Below, piece by piece: positions 14,775-23,811 of a stretch of DNA of 64,000 bases. The notes beneath the pieces were generated by a model, which had not been told where the DNA came from, made no database searches, and saw nothing but the letters and a program-made list of their open reading frames with translations. Location of the stretch: positions 1-64,000 of the forward strand of contig CAKSZJ010000002.1 of the NCBI GenBank assembly GCA_934525595.1. Reading direction: 5' to 3'. This DNA comes from an uncultured Chiayiivirga sp. Lineage in GTDB: Bacteria > Pseudomonadota > Gammaproteobacteria > Xanthomonadales > Xanthomonadaceae. Position 1 is the stretch's first letter; each line of letters begins with the position of its first letter. A program made the translations under genes and the position numbers.

Positions 14775-16022
14775 ATGGCGTTCCCGATGCTTCTACTCCA
14801 GCCTGCCACCCGCCCCCGCCCAAGCCACTCCCGCGTGGGCATCGCCATTGCCGGCGGAGGCCCCATCGGCGGCATGTACGAACTGGGCGTGCTGCGCGCG
14901 CTGGAACAGGCCATCGACGGACTCGACCTGACTGCGCTTCACGTCTACGTCGGCGTCAGCTCGGGCGCATTCCTGGCGGCGAGCCTGGCCAACCGCATCG
15001 ACACAGAACAAATGTGCCGGATCTTCATCACCGGCGACGCCAACGACGTTCGCTTCGATCCGGACACATTCGTACGCCCCGCCCTGCGCGAATATCGCCA
15101 CCGCCTGGCTGCGGCACCGAGGCTGGTGCGCGATTGGTGGCGACGCATGCTGAAGGATCCAACCAGCCTGCATCTGAGCGAGGCGGTCAGCAGCCTGGGC
15201 GCGCTGGTGCCCACGGGGTTGTTCGACAACGGCAAGATCGGCCACTTCCTGCGCCAGGCCTACACCCGCCACGGCCGCACCGACGACTTCCGCGAGCTCA
15301 GGCGCACGCTCTACATTGTGGCCGTCGATATCGACAACGGCGAAGTCGTGTGCTTCGGCAAGCCCGGCTGGGACGACGTGCCGATCTCGCAGGCCATCCA
15401 GGCCAGCGCCGCGCTGCCGGTGCTCTACCCGCCGGTGGAGATCCGCGGACGCCAGTTCGTCGATGGCGCCCTGCGCCGCACCATGCACGCATCGCTCGCC
15501 TTCGACGAGGGCATCGACCTGTTTTTCGGCATCAATCCGCTGGTGCCGGTCGATGCCTCCCAGGCGCGGCATTCCGACGGGCGGCGCACGGGTCGCCTGG
15601 CGTCAGGCGGCCTGCCGATGGTTCTGTCCCAGACATTCCGCACCCTGCTGCAGTCGCGCGTGCAGGTAGGCATGCAACGCCACGCGCAGCAGTACAGCGA
15701 CATCGACCAGGTCGTGTTCGAGCCCAGCCCGAAGGATGGCGACATGTTCTTCACCAACGCCTTCAGCTATGGCGCGCGCGCCGAGGTCTGCGACTTCGCC
15801 TACAGCGCCACCCTGGCCGACCTGCGGGAACGCTACGACGAGCTTGCCCCGCTGCTCGCGCGCCACGGGCTGACCCTGCGGCGCGACATTCTGGATGACC
15901 CGTCGCACAGCCTCGACACCAGTCTCGCCGCGGCGCCGCGGCGCATCACCGAGGCCACCGAGCGCCTGCGGCGCGCGCTGGACGACGTAGAGGCCACCCT
16001 CAGGGCGCGCGCGGCGCGCTGA
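14775..16022 (+). CDS. Patatin-like phospholipase
   Basis: The 415-residue protein has the patatin dyad: an oxyanion motif GGGPIGGMYELG at about 28-39, the nucleophile elbow GVSSG near 60-64, and the catalytic Asp in FVDGALRR near 232. It should hydrolyse acyl esters of lipids. No clear signal peptide is seen, so it is probably cytoplasmic or membrane-associated. The second half (about 260-415) is helical and has no known motif. The gene follows the polyhydroxyalkanoate-system gene by 54 bases, which allows a role with storage granules or acyl lipids. It overlaps the tail of the DUF808 gene by 23 bases tail to tail. Confidence 0.88.
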   Translation: MAFPMLLLQPATRPRPSHSRVGIAIAGGGPIGGMYELGVLRALEQAIDGLDLTALHVYVGVSSGAFLAASLANRIDTEQMCRIFITGDANDVRFDPDTFVRPALREYRHRLAAAPRLVRDWWRRMLKDPTSLHLSEAVSSLGALVPTGLFDNGKIGHFLRQAYTRHGRTDDFRELRRTLYIVAVDIDNGEVVCFGKPGWDDVPISQAIQASAALPVLYPPVEIRGRQFVDGALRRTMHASLAFDEGIDLFFGINPLVPVDASQARHSDGRRTGRLASGGLPMVLSQTFRTLLQSRVQVGMQRHAQQYSDIDQVVFEPSPKDGDMFFTNAFSYGARAEVCDFAYSATLADLRERYDELAPLLARHGLTLRRDILDDPSHSLDTSLAAAPRRITEATERLRRALDDVEATLRARAAR

Positions 16023-16911
16023 TTTTCCTGAGCCTGCCCCCGATCCTGGCGAGCACGAGGATCACACCTCCGACGACGAGCCCGACCAACGCGTTGGCGG
16101 CCAGGCCAGCGACCCAGCCGAACCCGCCCAGCGGGGCCGCCAGCGCCTCGACCAGGTGATGCAGCGCCGGGACGCCGTGCACCAGCAGGCCACCGCCGAC
16201 CAGGAACATCGCTGCCATGCCGGCGACCGAAAGCCCCTTCATCATCCGGGGCGCCAGCGCCAGCAGAAAGCGGCCGGTGCCGCGCATCGCGCGCGCGCCA
16301 GGACCGTCGCCACGCCGTTCCAGCAGCGCGATGCCGGCGTCGTCCAGCTTCACGATGCCGGCCACCAGGCCGTACACGCCCACGGTCATCAGCACGGCCA
16401 TCGCGACAAGCACGCCGAGCTGGCGCGAGAACGCCGCGTCGGCGACGGTGCCCAGGGTGATGACGATGATTTCAGCGGAGAGGATGAAGTCGGTGCGGAT
16501 TGCGCCGCGGACCTTGCGGCGCTCCAGGTCTTCGACGCTCTCGTCGGTGGCCGCCGAACCCGCCTCGTGCCCGTCCGCCGGCGCCTCGTGCAGCAGCTTT
16601 TCCATCGCCTCGAAGCACAGAAACGCGCCGCCGACCATCAGCAGGGGCGTCACCGCCCAGGAGGCCAAGGCGCTGATCGCCAACGCCGACGGCACCAGGA
16701 TGGCCTTGTTGACGAGCGAGCCCTTCGCCACCGCCCAGACCACGGGCAGCTCGCGGCTCGCGCGCACCCCGGAAACCTGCTCGGCGTTTACCGCCAGATC
16801 GTCGCCGAGCACGCCCGAGGTCTTGGCCGCCGCCGCCTTGGTCATGGCGGCCACATCGTCGAGCAGGGTCGCGATGTCATCGAGCAGCGTGAGCAGGCTG
16901 GCACCGGCCAT
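16000..16911 (-). CDS. DUF808 family inner-membrane protein
   Basis: The 303 residues match the DUF808 (YedI-like) family. The start MAGASLLTLLDDIATLLDDV and the following KTSGVLGDDLAVNAEQV are typical. Several membrane helices follow at about 70-100, 150-195 and 225-290. The function is unknown. I chose the ATG at 16911 because the longer frame to 17223 would overlap the divergent amidase gene and has an unlikely arginine-rich sequence. It faces away from the amidase gene (115 bases apart) and converges with the patatin gene. Confidence 0.85.
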   Translation of the reverse strand: MAGASLLTLLDDIATLLDDVAAMTKAAAAKTSGVLGDDLAVNAEQVSGVRASRELPVVWAVAKGSLVNKAILVPSALAISALASWAVTPLLMVGGAFLCFEAMEKLLHEAPADGHEAGSAATDESVEDLERRKVRGAIRTDFILSAEIIVITLGTVADAAFSRQLGVLVAMAVLMTVGVYGLVAGIVKLDDAGIALLERRGDGPGARAMRGTGRFLLALAPRMMKGLSVAGMAAMFLVGGGLLVHGVPALHHLVEALAAPLGGFGWVAGLAANALVGLVVGGVILVLARIGGRLRKISAPRAP

Positions 16912-17026
16912 GGGCGTTTTCCGCGGAAGGGGGGCGCATTGTGGCACGGTGCCGGGCGGTGCCCGTACGCCGGAACGGCCGGATGCGTGGCTTGCATTTG
17001 GCGGCGCGAACGTCTGCAATCGCCGC

Positions 17027-17782
17027 ATGAAAACCATCCTGCGCCTGCTGGCACCCCTTGCGTTCCTGATCCTCGCGGCCTGCGCCCCGCTGCCCGCGCG
17101 CAATCCGATGGCCCAATGGGTGCACTCGCCCAACGAGGAGCCACGTCGCGCGGTGATCATCGTCCTCCACGCCACCGAACAGGACAGCGTGGCGCGCAGC
17201 CTGCGCACGCTGCGCACCGGCAACAGTGGCGGCCCAGTCAGCGCGCACTACCTGATCGGGCGCGACGGCGACCTCTACCAGCTGGTAGCCGACGAGCGCC
17301 GCGCCTGGCACGCCGGCAGCGGGCGCTGGGGCACCATGACCGACCTCAACTCCGCCTCGATCGGCATTGAGCTGGACAACGACGGCCGCGCCGACTATCC
17401 GCCGGCGCAGATCGACGCCCTGCTGCACCTGCTCGACGACCTGTGCACGCGTCTTTCCATTCCGCGCACCCAGGTCATTGCGCACGCGGATCTTGCGCCC
17501 ACCCGACGGCGCGACCCGGGCGTGCAGTTTCCGTGGCGCACGCTGGCGCAGGCCGGCTTCGGGGTCTGGCCGCCAGACGATGCCGGGCCTGCGCCGGAGA
17601 ATTTCGACTTCTGGCTCGCGATGACGGCGTTCGGCTATGCGCTGGACGACCCCGAAGCCGCGCTGCGCGCCTTTCGCCGCCGCTTCCGTGCCGTCGAGGG
17701 CGACGACAGTCCGCCGGGGCCGGACGACGCCCGCATCCTCAGCGCCCTGGTGGAGCGGCTGCGCCCCGCGCCTGGGCCGTAA
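17027..17782 (+). CDS. N-acetylmuramoyl-L-alanine amidase lipoprotein (AmiD/AmpD-like)
   Basis: The 251 residues begin with a lipoprotein signal whose lipobox is LAAC, making C19 the lipidated residue. The amidase_2 domain has zinc ligands in VIIVLHATEQ (His), IAHADLAP (His) and TRRRDPG (Asp), as in AmpD and AmiD. It should cleave between MurNAc and the peptide in the periplasm, probably anchored to the outer membrane, for wall recycling. The C-terminal part (about 180-250) is helical and resembles the peptidoglycan-binding helices of AmiD. The longer frame upstream is rejected because it overlaps DUF808. Confidence 0.9.
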   Translation: MKTILRLLAPLAFLILAACAPLPARNPMAQWVHSPNEEPRRAVIIVLHATEQDSVARSLRTLRTGNSGGPVSAHYLIGRDGDLYQLVADERRAWHAGSGRWGTMTDLNSASIGIELDNDGRADYPPAQIDALLHLLDDLCTRLSIPRTQVIAHADLAPTRRRDPGVQFPWRTLAQAGFGVWPPDDAGPAPENFDFWLAMTAFGYALDDPEAALRAFRRRFRAVEGDDSPPGPDDARILSALVERLRPAPGP

Positions 17783-17836
17783 GGCAAGGCGACCTGCGGC
17801 ACGGCGCGCCATGCAGCCCGGCGGGCGCCGCCCGGC

Positions 17837-20128
17837 TCAGGCGCGCGAAAGACCCGAGTAGATTTCCTCTTCCTGCGCAAAATGCAGGCGCAGGATCGCG
17901 TCCAGCCCGTACAACAGGCGCTGCACGTCCTGCAGCGCCTGCGGATCGGGTGCCTGCGGGTCCAGGCCGTCAATGAGCGCGGCGAGGCGATGGTGCAGGC
18001 GAAATATCTCGCGGTGCGAGCGGCTCATGGCAGCCAGCGGATCATCCCCGCCCAAGAGCGCGGCCACCGCCGGATAGAGCTCGCGATCGTCGGCCTCTTC
18101 ATGCACCAGAAGCTCGGTGCGCAGTCGATGCTCCAGTTCATCCAGCAGGCGCGATGCCTCCGGGCCGGACAGCGACGGAAGGCGTGCCGCCACCGCGGCG
18201 AGATGGTCGAGCAGCGGGGCCAGCTGTTCGTGTTCGGCGTGGAGGCGGTCCACGTCCTCCTGCGACAGGTGGTGGCGGCTGGCCCGCACCGGCTGCACGC
18301 GCAGCACGCGCAGGGCGTTGAGGATCACCGCCACGTCGATCACTTCCTGCAGCAGTGCCCCGTGCAGCGGCGCCAGGAATCCCAGCGCCGCGACGACCAT
18401 CGCCAGCAGCGACAGGCCCATGCCGACGAATACGCTCTGCAGCGCGATGCCGCGGGTACGACGCGCGATGTCCACCGTCTCGGCCAGGCGGTCGAGGCGA
18501 TCCACTAGAAGAACGACGTCGGCCGCCTCGGCCGAGGCGGTGGCGCCGCGCGCGCCCATCGCCACGCCCACGTCGGCTGCCGCCAGCGCCGGCGCATCAT
18601 TGATGCCGTCGCCCACCATCACGCAGGGCGCGATCCGGCTCGCGGCGCGAATCACCGCCAGCTTGTCCTCGGGCGCCTGCTCGGCCAACACCTCATCCAC
18701 GCCTAGGCCCGCGCCCACCGCGTCGGCCACATCCTGGCGGTCGCCGGTCAGCATCACGATGCGTCCGATGCCAGCGCGGCGCAGCAGGCGCAGCGCGCGC
18801 GGTGTTTCGGGACGAACCTGATCGGCCAACAGAAGGGTGCCGGCCACCTGTCCATCCAGAGCCACGAGCACCACCGAAGCGCCCTCGCCTGCGGCGCGGC
18901 TCACGCGCGTGGCCAGCGCATCGGGAATCGTGGCGTGCCCACCGACGAAGCTCGGCGACCCCACCGCGACGCGGATGCCGCCGACGGTTCCGACAAGACC
19001 GGAACCCGCCGTCTCACGCGTATCCTCCGCGCCCGCCAGCGCGAGGCCGCGCTCGCGCGCGGCGGCGATGACAGCGGCGGCCAGCACGTGAGCGGAGGCC
19101 TGTTCGAGCGAGGCGGCCAGCGCCAGAACGCGGTCCGCATCGTGCGTGCCGAAGGTTTCCACCGACACCAGGCGCGCGTGGCCAGCGGTGAGGGTTCCGG
19201 TCTTGTCGAAGAACAGCGCGCGCGCCGCCGCCAGCGACTCCAGCGCACCGCCGCCCTTCACCAGAACCCCGCGGCTGGCGCAGCGCGATATGCCCGACAC
19301 CACCGCTACCGGCACCGCCAACAACAGTGGGCACGGGGTTGCCACGACGATGACCGCCAGCGCGCGCAGCGGATCGCCCGTGGCCAGCCAGGCGCCGCCG
19401 GCCAGCGCCAGGGCCAGCGGCACGAACCAGCCCGCGTAGCGATCCGCGAGCCGCATCGCCGGCGCGCGCGAGGAGCGGGCCTGTTCCACCAGCCGCACGA
19501 TCCCGGCGTAGGTGCTGTCGGCCGCCGCGGCCGTCGCCACCAGATCGAACGCGTCGGCGGCATTGATGGTGCCGCTGCGCAGGCGTTCGCCGCGGCCGTG
19601 GGTGACCGGCAGCGACTCACCGCTGAGCGCCGATTCGTCCAGCACGGCGCGCTCGCCGGCGAGCACGCCATCCACGGGGAGCACTTCGCCACGGCGCACT
19701 AGGAGACGATCACCCGGCGCCACATCGGCCAGCGCAACCTGCTCCAGCTCCCCGCCGCGATAGCGTGTCGCCGCGCGCGGCGCGCGCGCCAGCAGGGCCG
19801 ACATCTCGCGCCCTGCGCGGCGCTCGGCATACGCCTCCAGGAGCTCCCCGCCAGAGAGCATCAGGGCGATGACCGCGGCGGTCAGATCCTGGTCCAGCGC
19901 CAAGGCGCCCGCGATGGAAACCAGCGCCAGCACGTCGACGCCGCCTTCCCGGCGCAGCAGACCGACGGCCACCGAGGCCAGCAGGGGAAGACCCGTCACC
20001 AGACTGCCGATGCGCCAGCTCCAGGCGGCCGCCTCGCGCAGGTCCATCATCCACAGCGCGGCACCAGCAAGCAGCGCCGCCACGCTCACGCTGAAAACAA
20101 GCCCCTCCCGACGCCAACCCTGCTTCAT
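17837..20128 (-). CDS. P1B-5-type metal-transporting ATPase with C-terminal hemerythrin domain
   Basis: The 763 residues form a heavy-metal P-type ATPase. It has no N-terminal heavy-metal-associated domain. Seen in order: actuator SGES at 169-172, transport motif TPC at 264-266 (ATPCPLLLAVP), phosphorylation site DKTGT at 308-312, TGD at 461-463 and GDGIND at 506-511. From about 625 to 760 a hemerythrin-like four-helix domain follows, with candidate di-iron ligands at H630 or H633, H676 with E677, H705, H712 and H749-x3-E753. The TPC motif plus this tail defines subgroup P1B-5, whose member Nia of Sinorhizobium meliloti exports nickel and iron. The usual SEHP dipeptide is SAHV here. It sits beside the decaheme cytochrome operon, which suggests iron export. 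Confidence 0.9.
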   Translation of the reverse strand: MKQGWRREGLVFSVSVAALLAGAALWMMDLREAAAWSWRIGSLVTGLPLLASVAVGLLRREGGVDVLALVSIAGALALDQDLTAAVIALMLSGGELLEAYAERRAGREMSALLARAPRAATRYRGGELEQVALADVAPGDRLLVRRGEVLPVDGVLAGERAVLDESALSGESLPVTHGRGERLRSGTINAADAFDLVATAAAADSTYAGIVRLVEQARSSRAPAMRLADRYAGWFVPLALALAGGAWLATGDPLRALAVIVVATPCPLLLAVPVAVVSGISRCASRGVLVKGGGALESLAAARALFFDKTGTLTAGHARLVSVETFGTHDADRVLALAASLEQASAHVLAAAVIAAARERGLALAGAEDTRETAGSGLVGTVGGIRVAVGSPSFVGGHATIPDALATRVSRAAGEGASVVLVALDGQVAGTLLLADQVRPETPRALRLLRRAGIGRIVMLTGDRQDVADAVGAGLGVDEVLAEQAPEDKLAVIRAASRIAPCVMVGDGINDAPALAAADVGVAMGARGATASAEAADVVLLVDRLDRLAETVDIARRTRGIALQSVFVGMGLSLLAMVVAALGFLAPLHGALLQEVIDVAVILNALRVLRVQPVRASRHHLSQEDVDRLHAEHEQLAPLLDHLAAVAARLPSLSGPEASRLLDELEHRLRTELLVHEEADDRELYPAVAALLGGDDPLAAMSRSHREIFRLHHRLAALIDGLDPQAPDPQALQDVQRLLYGLDAILRLHFAQEEEIYSGLSRA

Positions 20129-20178
20129 TCCGCACTCGTCCGTACGACGGGCCGCACCACGACGCCCCTCAGCGCGAA

Positions 20179-20483
20179 TTATGCCCGCAGGGCGCGGGCA
20201 CGGCCGCCGCCGTGCGATCCGCCACGGCCAGACACTACCCGCAGGGCGCTGCCGTCGAAGGTTGACTGCAGTGGCCAGCCCGAGCGCATCGCCTCGGTCA
20301 CGGCGCCGTAGAAGGTCCACGAGGTGCAGTTCGCCGCAAGGGTAAGTGCTCAGATCACGCCCCGACGGCGAACCAGCATCCCGCCGCGTCGTTCGCGACC
20401 CAGACCGCGGCGACGAACAGCACGCCGGGCCAGAGCGGGTTTGCGGGTACAACGGAGGCACGGACCCGCTTGGGCGCCGGCAC
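20179..20483 (-). pseudogene. Possible broken small gene in an otherwise gene-free gap
   Basis: The gap 20129-20564 holds no intact gene. On the minus strand, two protein-like pieces lie in different frames: 42 codons at 20355-20483 (GTG start, hydrophobic LWPGVLFVAAVWVAND) and 56 codons at 20179-20349 (NCTSWTFYGAVTEAMRSGWP) without a start. A frameshift near 20350 would join them. I do not recognise a family; they may be a decayed gene or chance. Confidence 0.25.
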
Positions 20484-20564
20484 ATGTCCGGTCAGTCGGT
20501 ATCGACACGCCGCCCAACCGGATTCATCACTGCCAAGCTGCAGAGAGCAGCGCGGTGGTGTCTT

Positions 20565-21260
20565 TCAGCGACCGTCGAGCCGCTCGACGTAGGCGGCCAC
20601 GGCGCTGATGTCCTCCGCGCTGAGGTTGCGCGCCACGCCTTCCATGATCTTGTCCATCGAGGAGTCGATGGCGTGGCTCTTCTGGAAGTTGCCGAGACGC
20701 TCGGCCACGTAGACCGCCTGCTGTCCGTACAGCGGCGGCCAGTTGGCCTGGAACGGCTGCGCGTTGCTCGGGCCCTTGCCTTCCGCCCCGTGGCAGCCCT
20801 GGCAGGCTGGCACGCCCTTGGCCGGATCGCCGGACAGGTAGATCTCGCGTCCGCGCGCGAGCTCCGCTTCGTCGATCGGTTCTGCGGTCAGCGGCGACGG
20901 CGCCAGCAGCGGCAATGAAGCGTAGAACGCCGCGATGTCGCGCAGGTCCTCGAGGGTGTTGGCGGAGACCAGCGGTGTCATGATCGAATCCGCACGGGAG
21001 GATTCCTTGAAGGCCAGCAGTTTCCAGTAGAGGTAGCCCTCCGGCAGGCCCGCCACGCTGGGAAAGATGGCGACCGGCGCCTTGCCGTCGGCGCCGTGGC
21101 AGTTGTTGCAGACCTGCGCCTTTTCCTGTCCCGCTGCCACGTTGCCATGGACTTCCCTGGGATGGCGCAGGTCGATGACTTCGAGCCTTGCCGCCAATGC
21201 AGCGCCCGAGAGCAGGACGGCGCAGGCCGCCGTCGCGAACACGAAGGATCGCGCGTTCAC
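20565..21260 (-). CDS. Periplasmic diheme cytochrome c (c4-like)
   Basis: The 231 residues have a Sec signal peptide (about 1-24) and two class I cytochrome domains with haem sites CNNCH at 51-55 and CQGCH at 153-157. Candidate distal methionines are M94 and one in the SSMDKIMEG stretch. Cytochromes of this type pass electrons in the periplasm. The start is a GTG that overlaps the stop of the outer-membrane barrel gene (GTGA at 21257-21260), so the two are translationally coupled. It is the last gene of the decaheme operon and may link the outer-membrane conduit to the inner-membrane chain. Confidence 0.92.
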   Translation of the reverse strand: MNARSFVFATAACAVLLSGAALAARLEVIDLRHPREVHGNVAAGQEKAQVCNNCHGADGKAPVAIFPSVAGLPEGYLYWKLLAFKESSRADSIMTPLVSANTLEDLRDIAAFYASLPLLAPSPLTAEPIDEAELARGREIYLSGDPAKGVPACQGCHGAEGKGPSNAQPFQANWPPLYGQQAVYVAERLGNFQKSHAIDSSMDKIMEGVARNLSAEDISAVAAYVERLDGR

Positions 21261-23797
21261 AGCTTCACCTCCAGCATCACACCGATGAGATTGGCGTTGT
21301 AACCGCGCTGACCGGCATCCAGATAGACCCGGTGGTCGATCACCAGGCCATCCTCCAGCCCGCTGTAGTGCCAGTCGGAGATCTGCCCGCGCTCCCACGA
21401 GTCGAATATGCGCAGCGAGAATCGGTCGTTGAAGGGGACGGTGAACCCGACGGTCAAGGTGTTGGTGCGATAGGTCAGGTTCGGGTACTCGCCGGACAGA
21501 CTGGCCTCGGCAAGCGCCGGCCACGCAAGCGCAGCGGCGGATGCGTAACTGTAGCCGGTCAACCCGCGCGTGTGCACGAAGTTCCACATCGCATCGAGCT
21601 TCACCCGGCCAAAGTCGTGGTTGAAAGTCACCCCCGCGTTGCGGCTGCGGTTGTCGTCGTCCATCCACCAGCGAGAACTCTCCGGATACACCGGGCCGCC
21701 CAGCGTCGGGTCTTCCGGCACGGTGGCCGCGTCGTTGACGTTGGCCATGCCCAGCGAGGACTTGTCCCATCCCACGAACGCGCTGGCGCTGGTCTGCAGC
21801 GACGGCTGCCAGTCCCAGGACACGGTGAAGCCATAGGTGTCCAGCGACTGCCGCCCCAGCTCGGCACGGTAATCGTTCCAGTCGCCGCGCAGCGTGGCAT
21901 TGAGGCTGGTGGTCTCGCTCGGCATGACGCTCGCGATCAGCGTCGCCTTGTGCTGGGTGCGGCCGCCGACGTCGTACTTGCGCAGCGCATCAACGGTATG
22001 CGGAGGGGTGTTCGTGTGATCGCCGCCAAAACCGGGCATGCCCATGGACAGGGTGTGCTCGTAGGGATTGGACACATAGTCGCTGCCGCTGCGGCGCAGG
22101 TACTGGTAGTTGGCCCGCAGCGTGGCGTACTCGAACGCGCGGCTGACCCAGGTCAGCTTCAGGACGTGATCGCGCGCATGGCTGACTTCGCGATGGGTCC
22201 GCTCCACGTCAATGTAGGTGTAGGCCGCTCCGAACGTGTTGCGGCTGTTCAGTCGGAAATCGGCGGCAAGCGCCAATTCGCGTGTTTCCTTGTCCAGCGC
22301 CAGGCTCCTGACGCGCGTCGGCACTCTGGCGTTCGCAAACGGATCCCAGATGCCCATCTCGCCCGGAACCACCGCGCCCATCGCGCCGTTCTCGGCAACG
22401 TAGCCGTACTGCCCGGTGATCGGGTTGTAGGCCACGTACGTATCGCGGTAATCCTCGCGGCGGAACTTCAGGCCGGCGCGGTAGGTGGCGAAGTTCGTGG
22501 GCTGCAGCACCAGGCCGACGTTGGCATCGGTCGTGTCGATCCGCATCCCGGCGCTCTGCCGGGACAGCGAGGCGGGGGTGTTCCAGTTCGCGCAATCGAA
22601 CAGATACGGATTGACCGGGGAGCCCAGCGGAGACAGATCGATGCCCATCATGCCGGTACAGTTTGTCGGCGGCAGCAGCGCCTCGTTCTGCCGCATCGTG
22701 CCGCCCGCCGCGCCGAAGGACAGTTCGCCGTTCATCGCCAGCTTGCGCGTGAACGTGGCGCGGACGTTGTGGTAATCGTTGTCCGGCTCGGTGGCGAACT
22801 CGCCCACCAGCGGCGTGATGGACGTCGCGCCCGGGACCACGGCCCACAAGGCATAAGGGTTCTCGTAGGTGAACGCATCATGGCTGTCGCGATAGAACGA
22901 GCCGGTGTAGGCAAGGTCCATGCGCCACTGGTTGCCGACGTAGCGCAGCCCGCCGTTGACGTTGACCGTGGCGTCATCGATCGGCCGCGGGGTTTCGTAG
23001 ATGCCGCCGTTGGCGGGGAACGGATAGTTGAAGAAGAATGCACCGCCAAAGGCGCGCGCGCCCTTGCGCTCTTCGTTGGTGGTGCTGAAGTAGCCCGTCC
23101 AGCGCGAGGTGAAGAAATAACTGACGCCCAGGCCCTGTTTGTCGCGCGTCACCTGCAGGCGCTGCGGCACGGCCGTCGCGGAAGCTGCCATGACGTCGGG
23201 AACCGGGCTCGCACCCGGCGTCAGGCCAGGGACCAGCGTGAGCCGATTGCTGCCCACGCCGTTCCAGATCGAACGCGCCGTGGTGCTCATCACGTTGGGC
23301 TGCGAACGCGCGAACCCCTCGATGCGATATTTGCCGGCCCGCCCTGCCGTGGCCTTGATGTACTGGTTGTCCGAGGAAACCCTGCTCGCACGCAGTTCCA
23401 CATAGGTGCCGTCGTAGGGACGCCTGAAATTGAGCGCCAGAAGTCCCAGCACGGGGGCATCGTCCCAGTCGCTGTAGCGCAGCCAGTTCGGGGCATCCAC
23501 GTCCCCGCCGGTGGCGAGCCAACCCACGCTGAGCTGTCCCGAACGCAGCCACTCTCCGTGTGCGGATTCGAGAATCTCCGGTGCGCAGATGTAGCGGGCA
23601 CCCGTCGGCGAGCGCCTGCCTTCGGCGCTGAGCCAGCTCATTCCGCGCGGATCGCAGTCCCGCGCCGACGTGCTGGCCGCCTCCAGCTTGCTCCCGAATC
23701 CGTAATCGATGCCGACGCCCGAATCCTGGGCCCGGGCTCCCGTGCCGGCCAGCGCGCTTGCCAGCGCGAGGGCCAATGCCGATCTGATGCAGGTCAT
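21257..23797 (-). CDS. MtrB/PioB-family outer-membrane beta-barrel
   Basis: The 846 residues have a signal peptide ending in GTGARAQ, then a large barrel rich in alternating aromatic strands and a final strand ending LEVKL, as in MtrB and PioB. These barrels sheath a decaheme cytochrome through the outer membrane. The start is the ATG at 23797 with GGAGGA 7 bases upstream, not the GTG that overlaps the decaheme gene stop. A conserved CxxC in the plug of many MtrB proteins is not obvious here; the few cysteines (for example in RDCDPRG and RYICAPE) are more widely spaced. It lies between the decaheme and diheme cytochrome genes. Confidence 0.9.
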   Translation of the reverse strand: MTCIRSALALALASALAGTGARAQDSGVGIDYGFGSKLEAASTSARDCDPRGMSWLSAEGRRSPTGARYICAPEILESAHGEWLRSGQLSVGWLATGGDVDAPNWLRYSDWDDAPVLGLLALNFRRPYDGTYVELRASRVSSDNQYIKATAGRAGKYRIEGFARSQPNVMSTTARSIWNGVGSNRLTLVPGLTPGASPVPDVMAASATAVPQRLQVTRDKQGLGVSYFFTSRWTGYFSTTNEERKGARAFGGAFFFNYPFPANGGIYETPRPIDDATVNVNGGLRYVGNQWRMDLAYTGSFYRDSHDAFTYENPYALWAVVPGATSITPLVGEFATEPDNDYHNVRATFTRKLAMNGELSFGAAGGTMRQNEALLPPTNCTGMMGIDLSPLGSPVNPYLFDCANWNTPASLSRQSAGMRIDTTDANVGLVLQPTNFATYRAGLKFRREDYRDTYVAYNPITGQYGYVAENGAMGAVVPGEMGIWDPFANARVPTRVRSLALDKETRELALAADFRLNSRNTFGAAYTYIDVERTHREVSHARDHVLKLTWVSRAFEYATLRANYQYLRRSGSDYVSNPYEHTLSMGMPGFGGDHTNTPPHTVDALRKYDVGGRTQHKATLIASVMPSETTSLNATLRGDWNDYRAELGRQSLDTYGFTVSWDWQPSLQTSASAFVGWDKSSLGMANVNDAATVPEDPTLGGPVYPESSRWWMDDDNRSRNAGVTFNHDFGRVKLDAMWNFVHTRGLTGYSYASAAALAWPALAEASLSGEYPNLTYRTNTLTVGFTVPFNDRFSLRIFDSWERGQISDWHYSGLEDGLVIDHRVYLDAGQRGYNANLIGVMLEVKL

Positions 23798-23811
23798 GGG
23801 TTCGTCCTCCA

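Noticed and set aside
20346..20918. A 190-codon plus-strand frame over the gap and the diheme cytochrome tail
   Set aside because: It overlaps a certain cytochrome gene and its product has no protein-like pattern.
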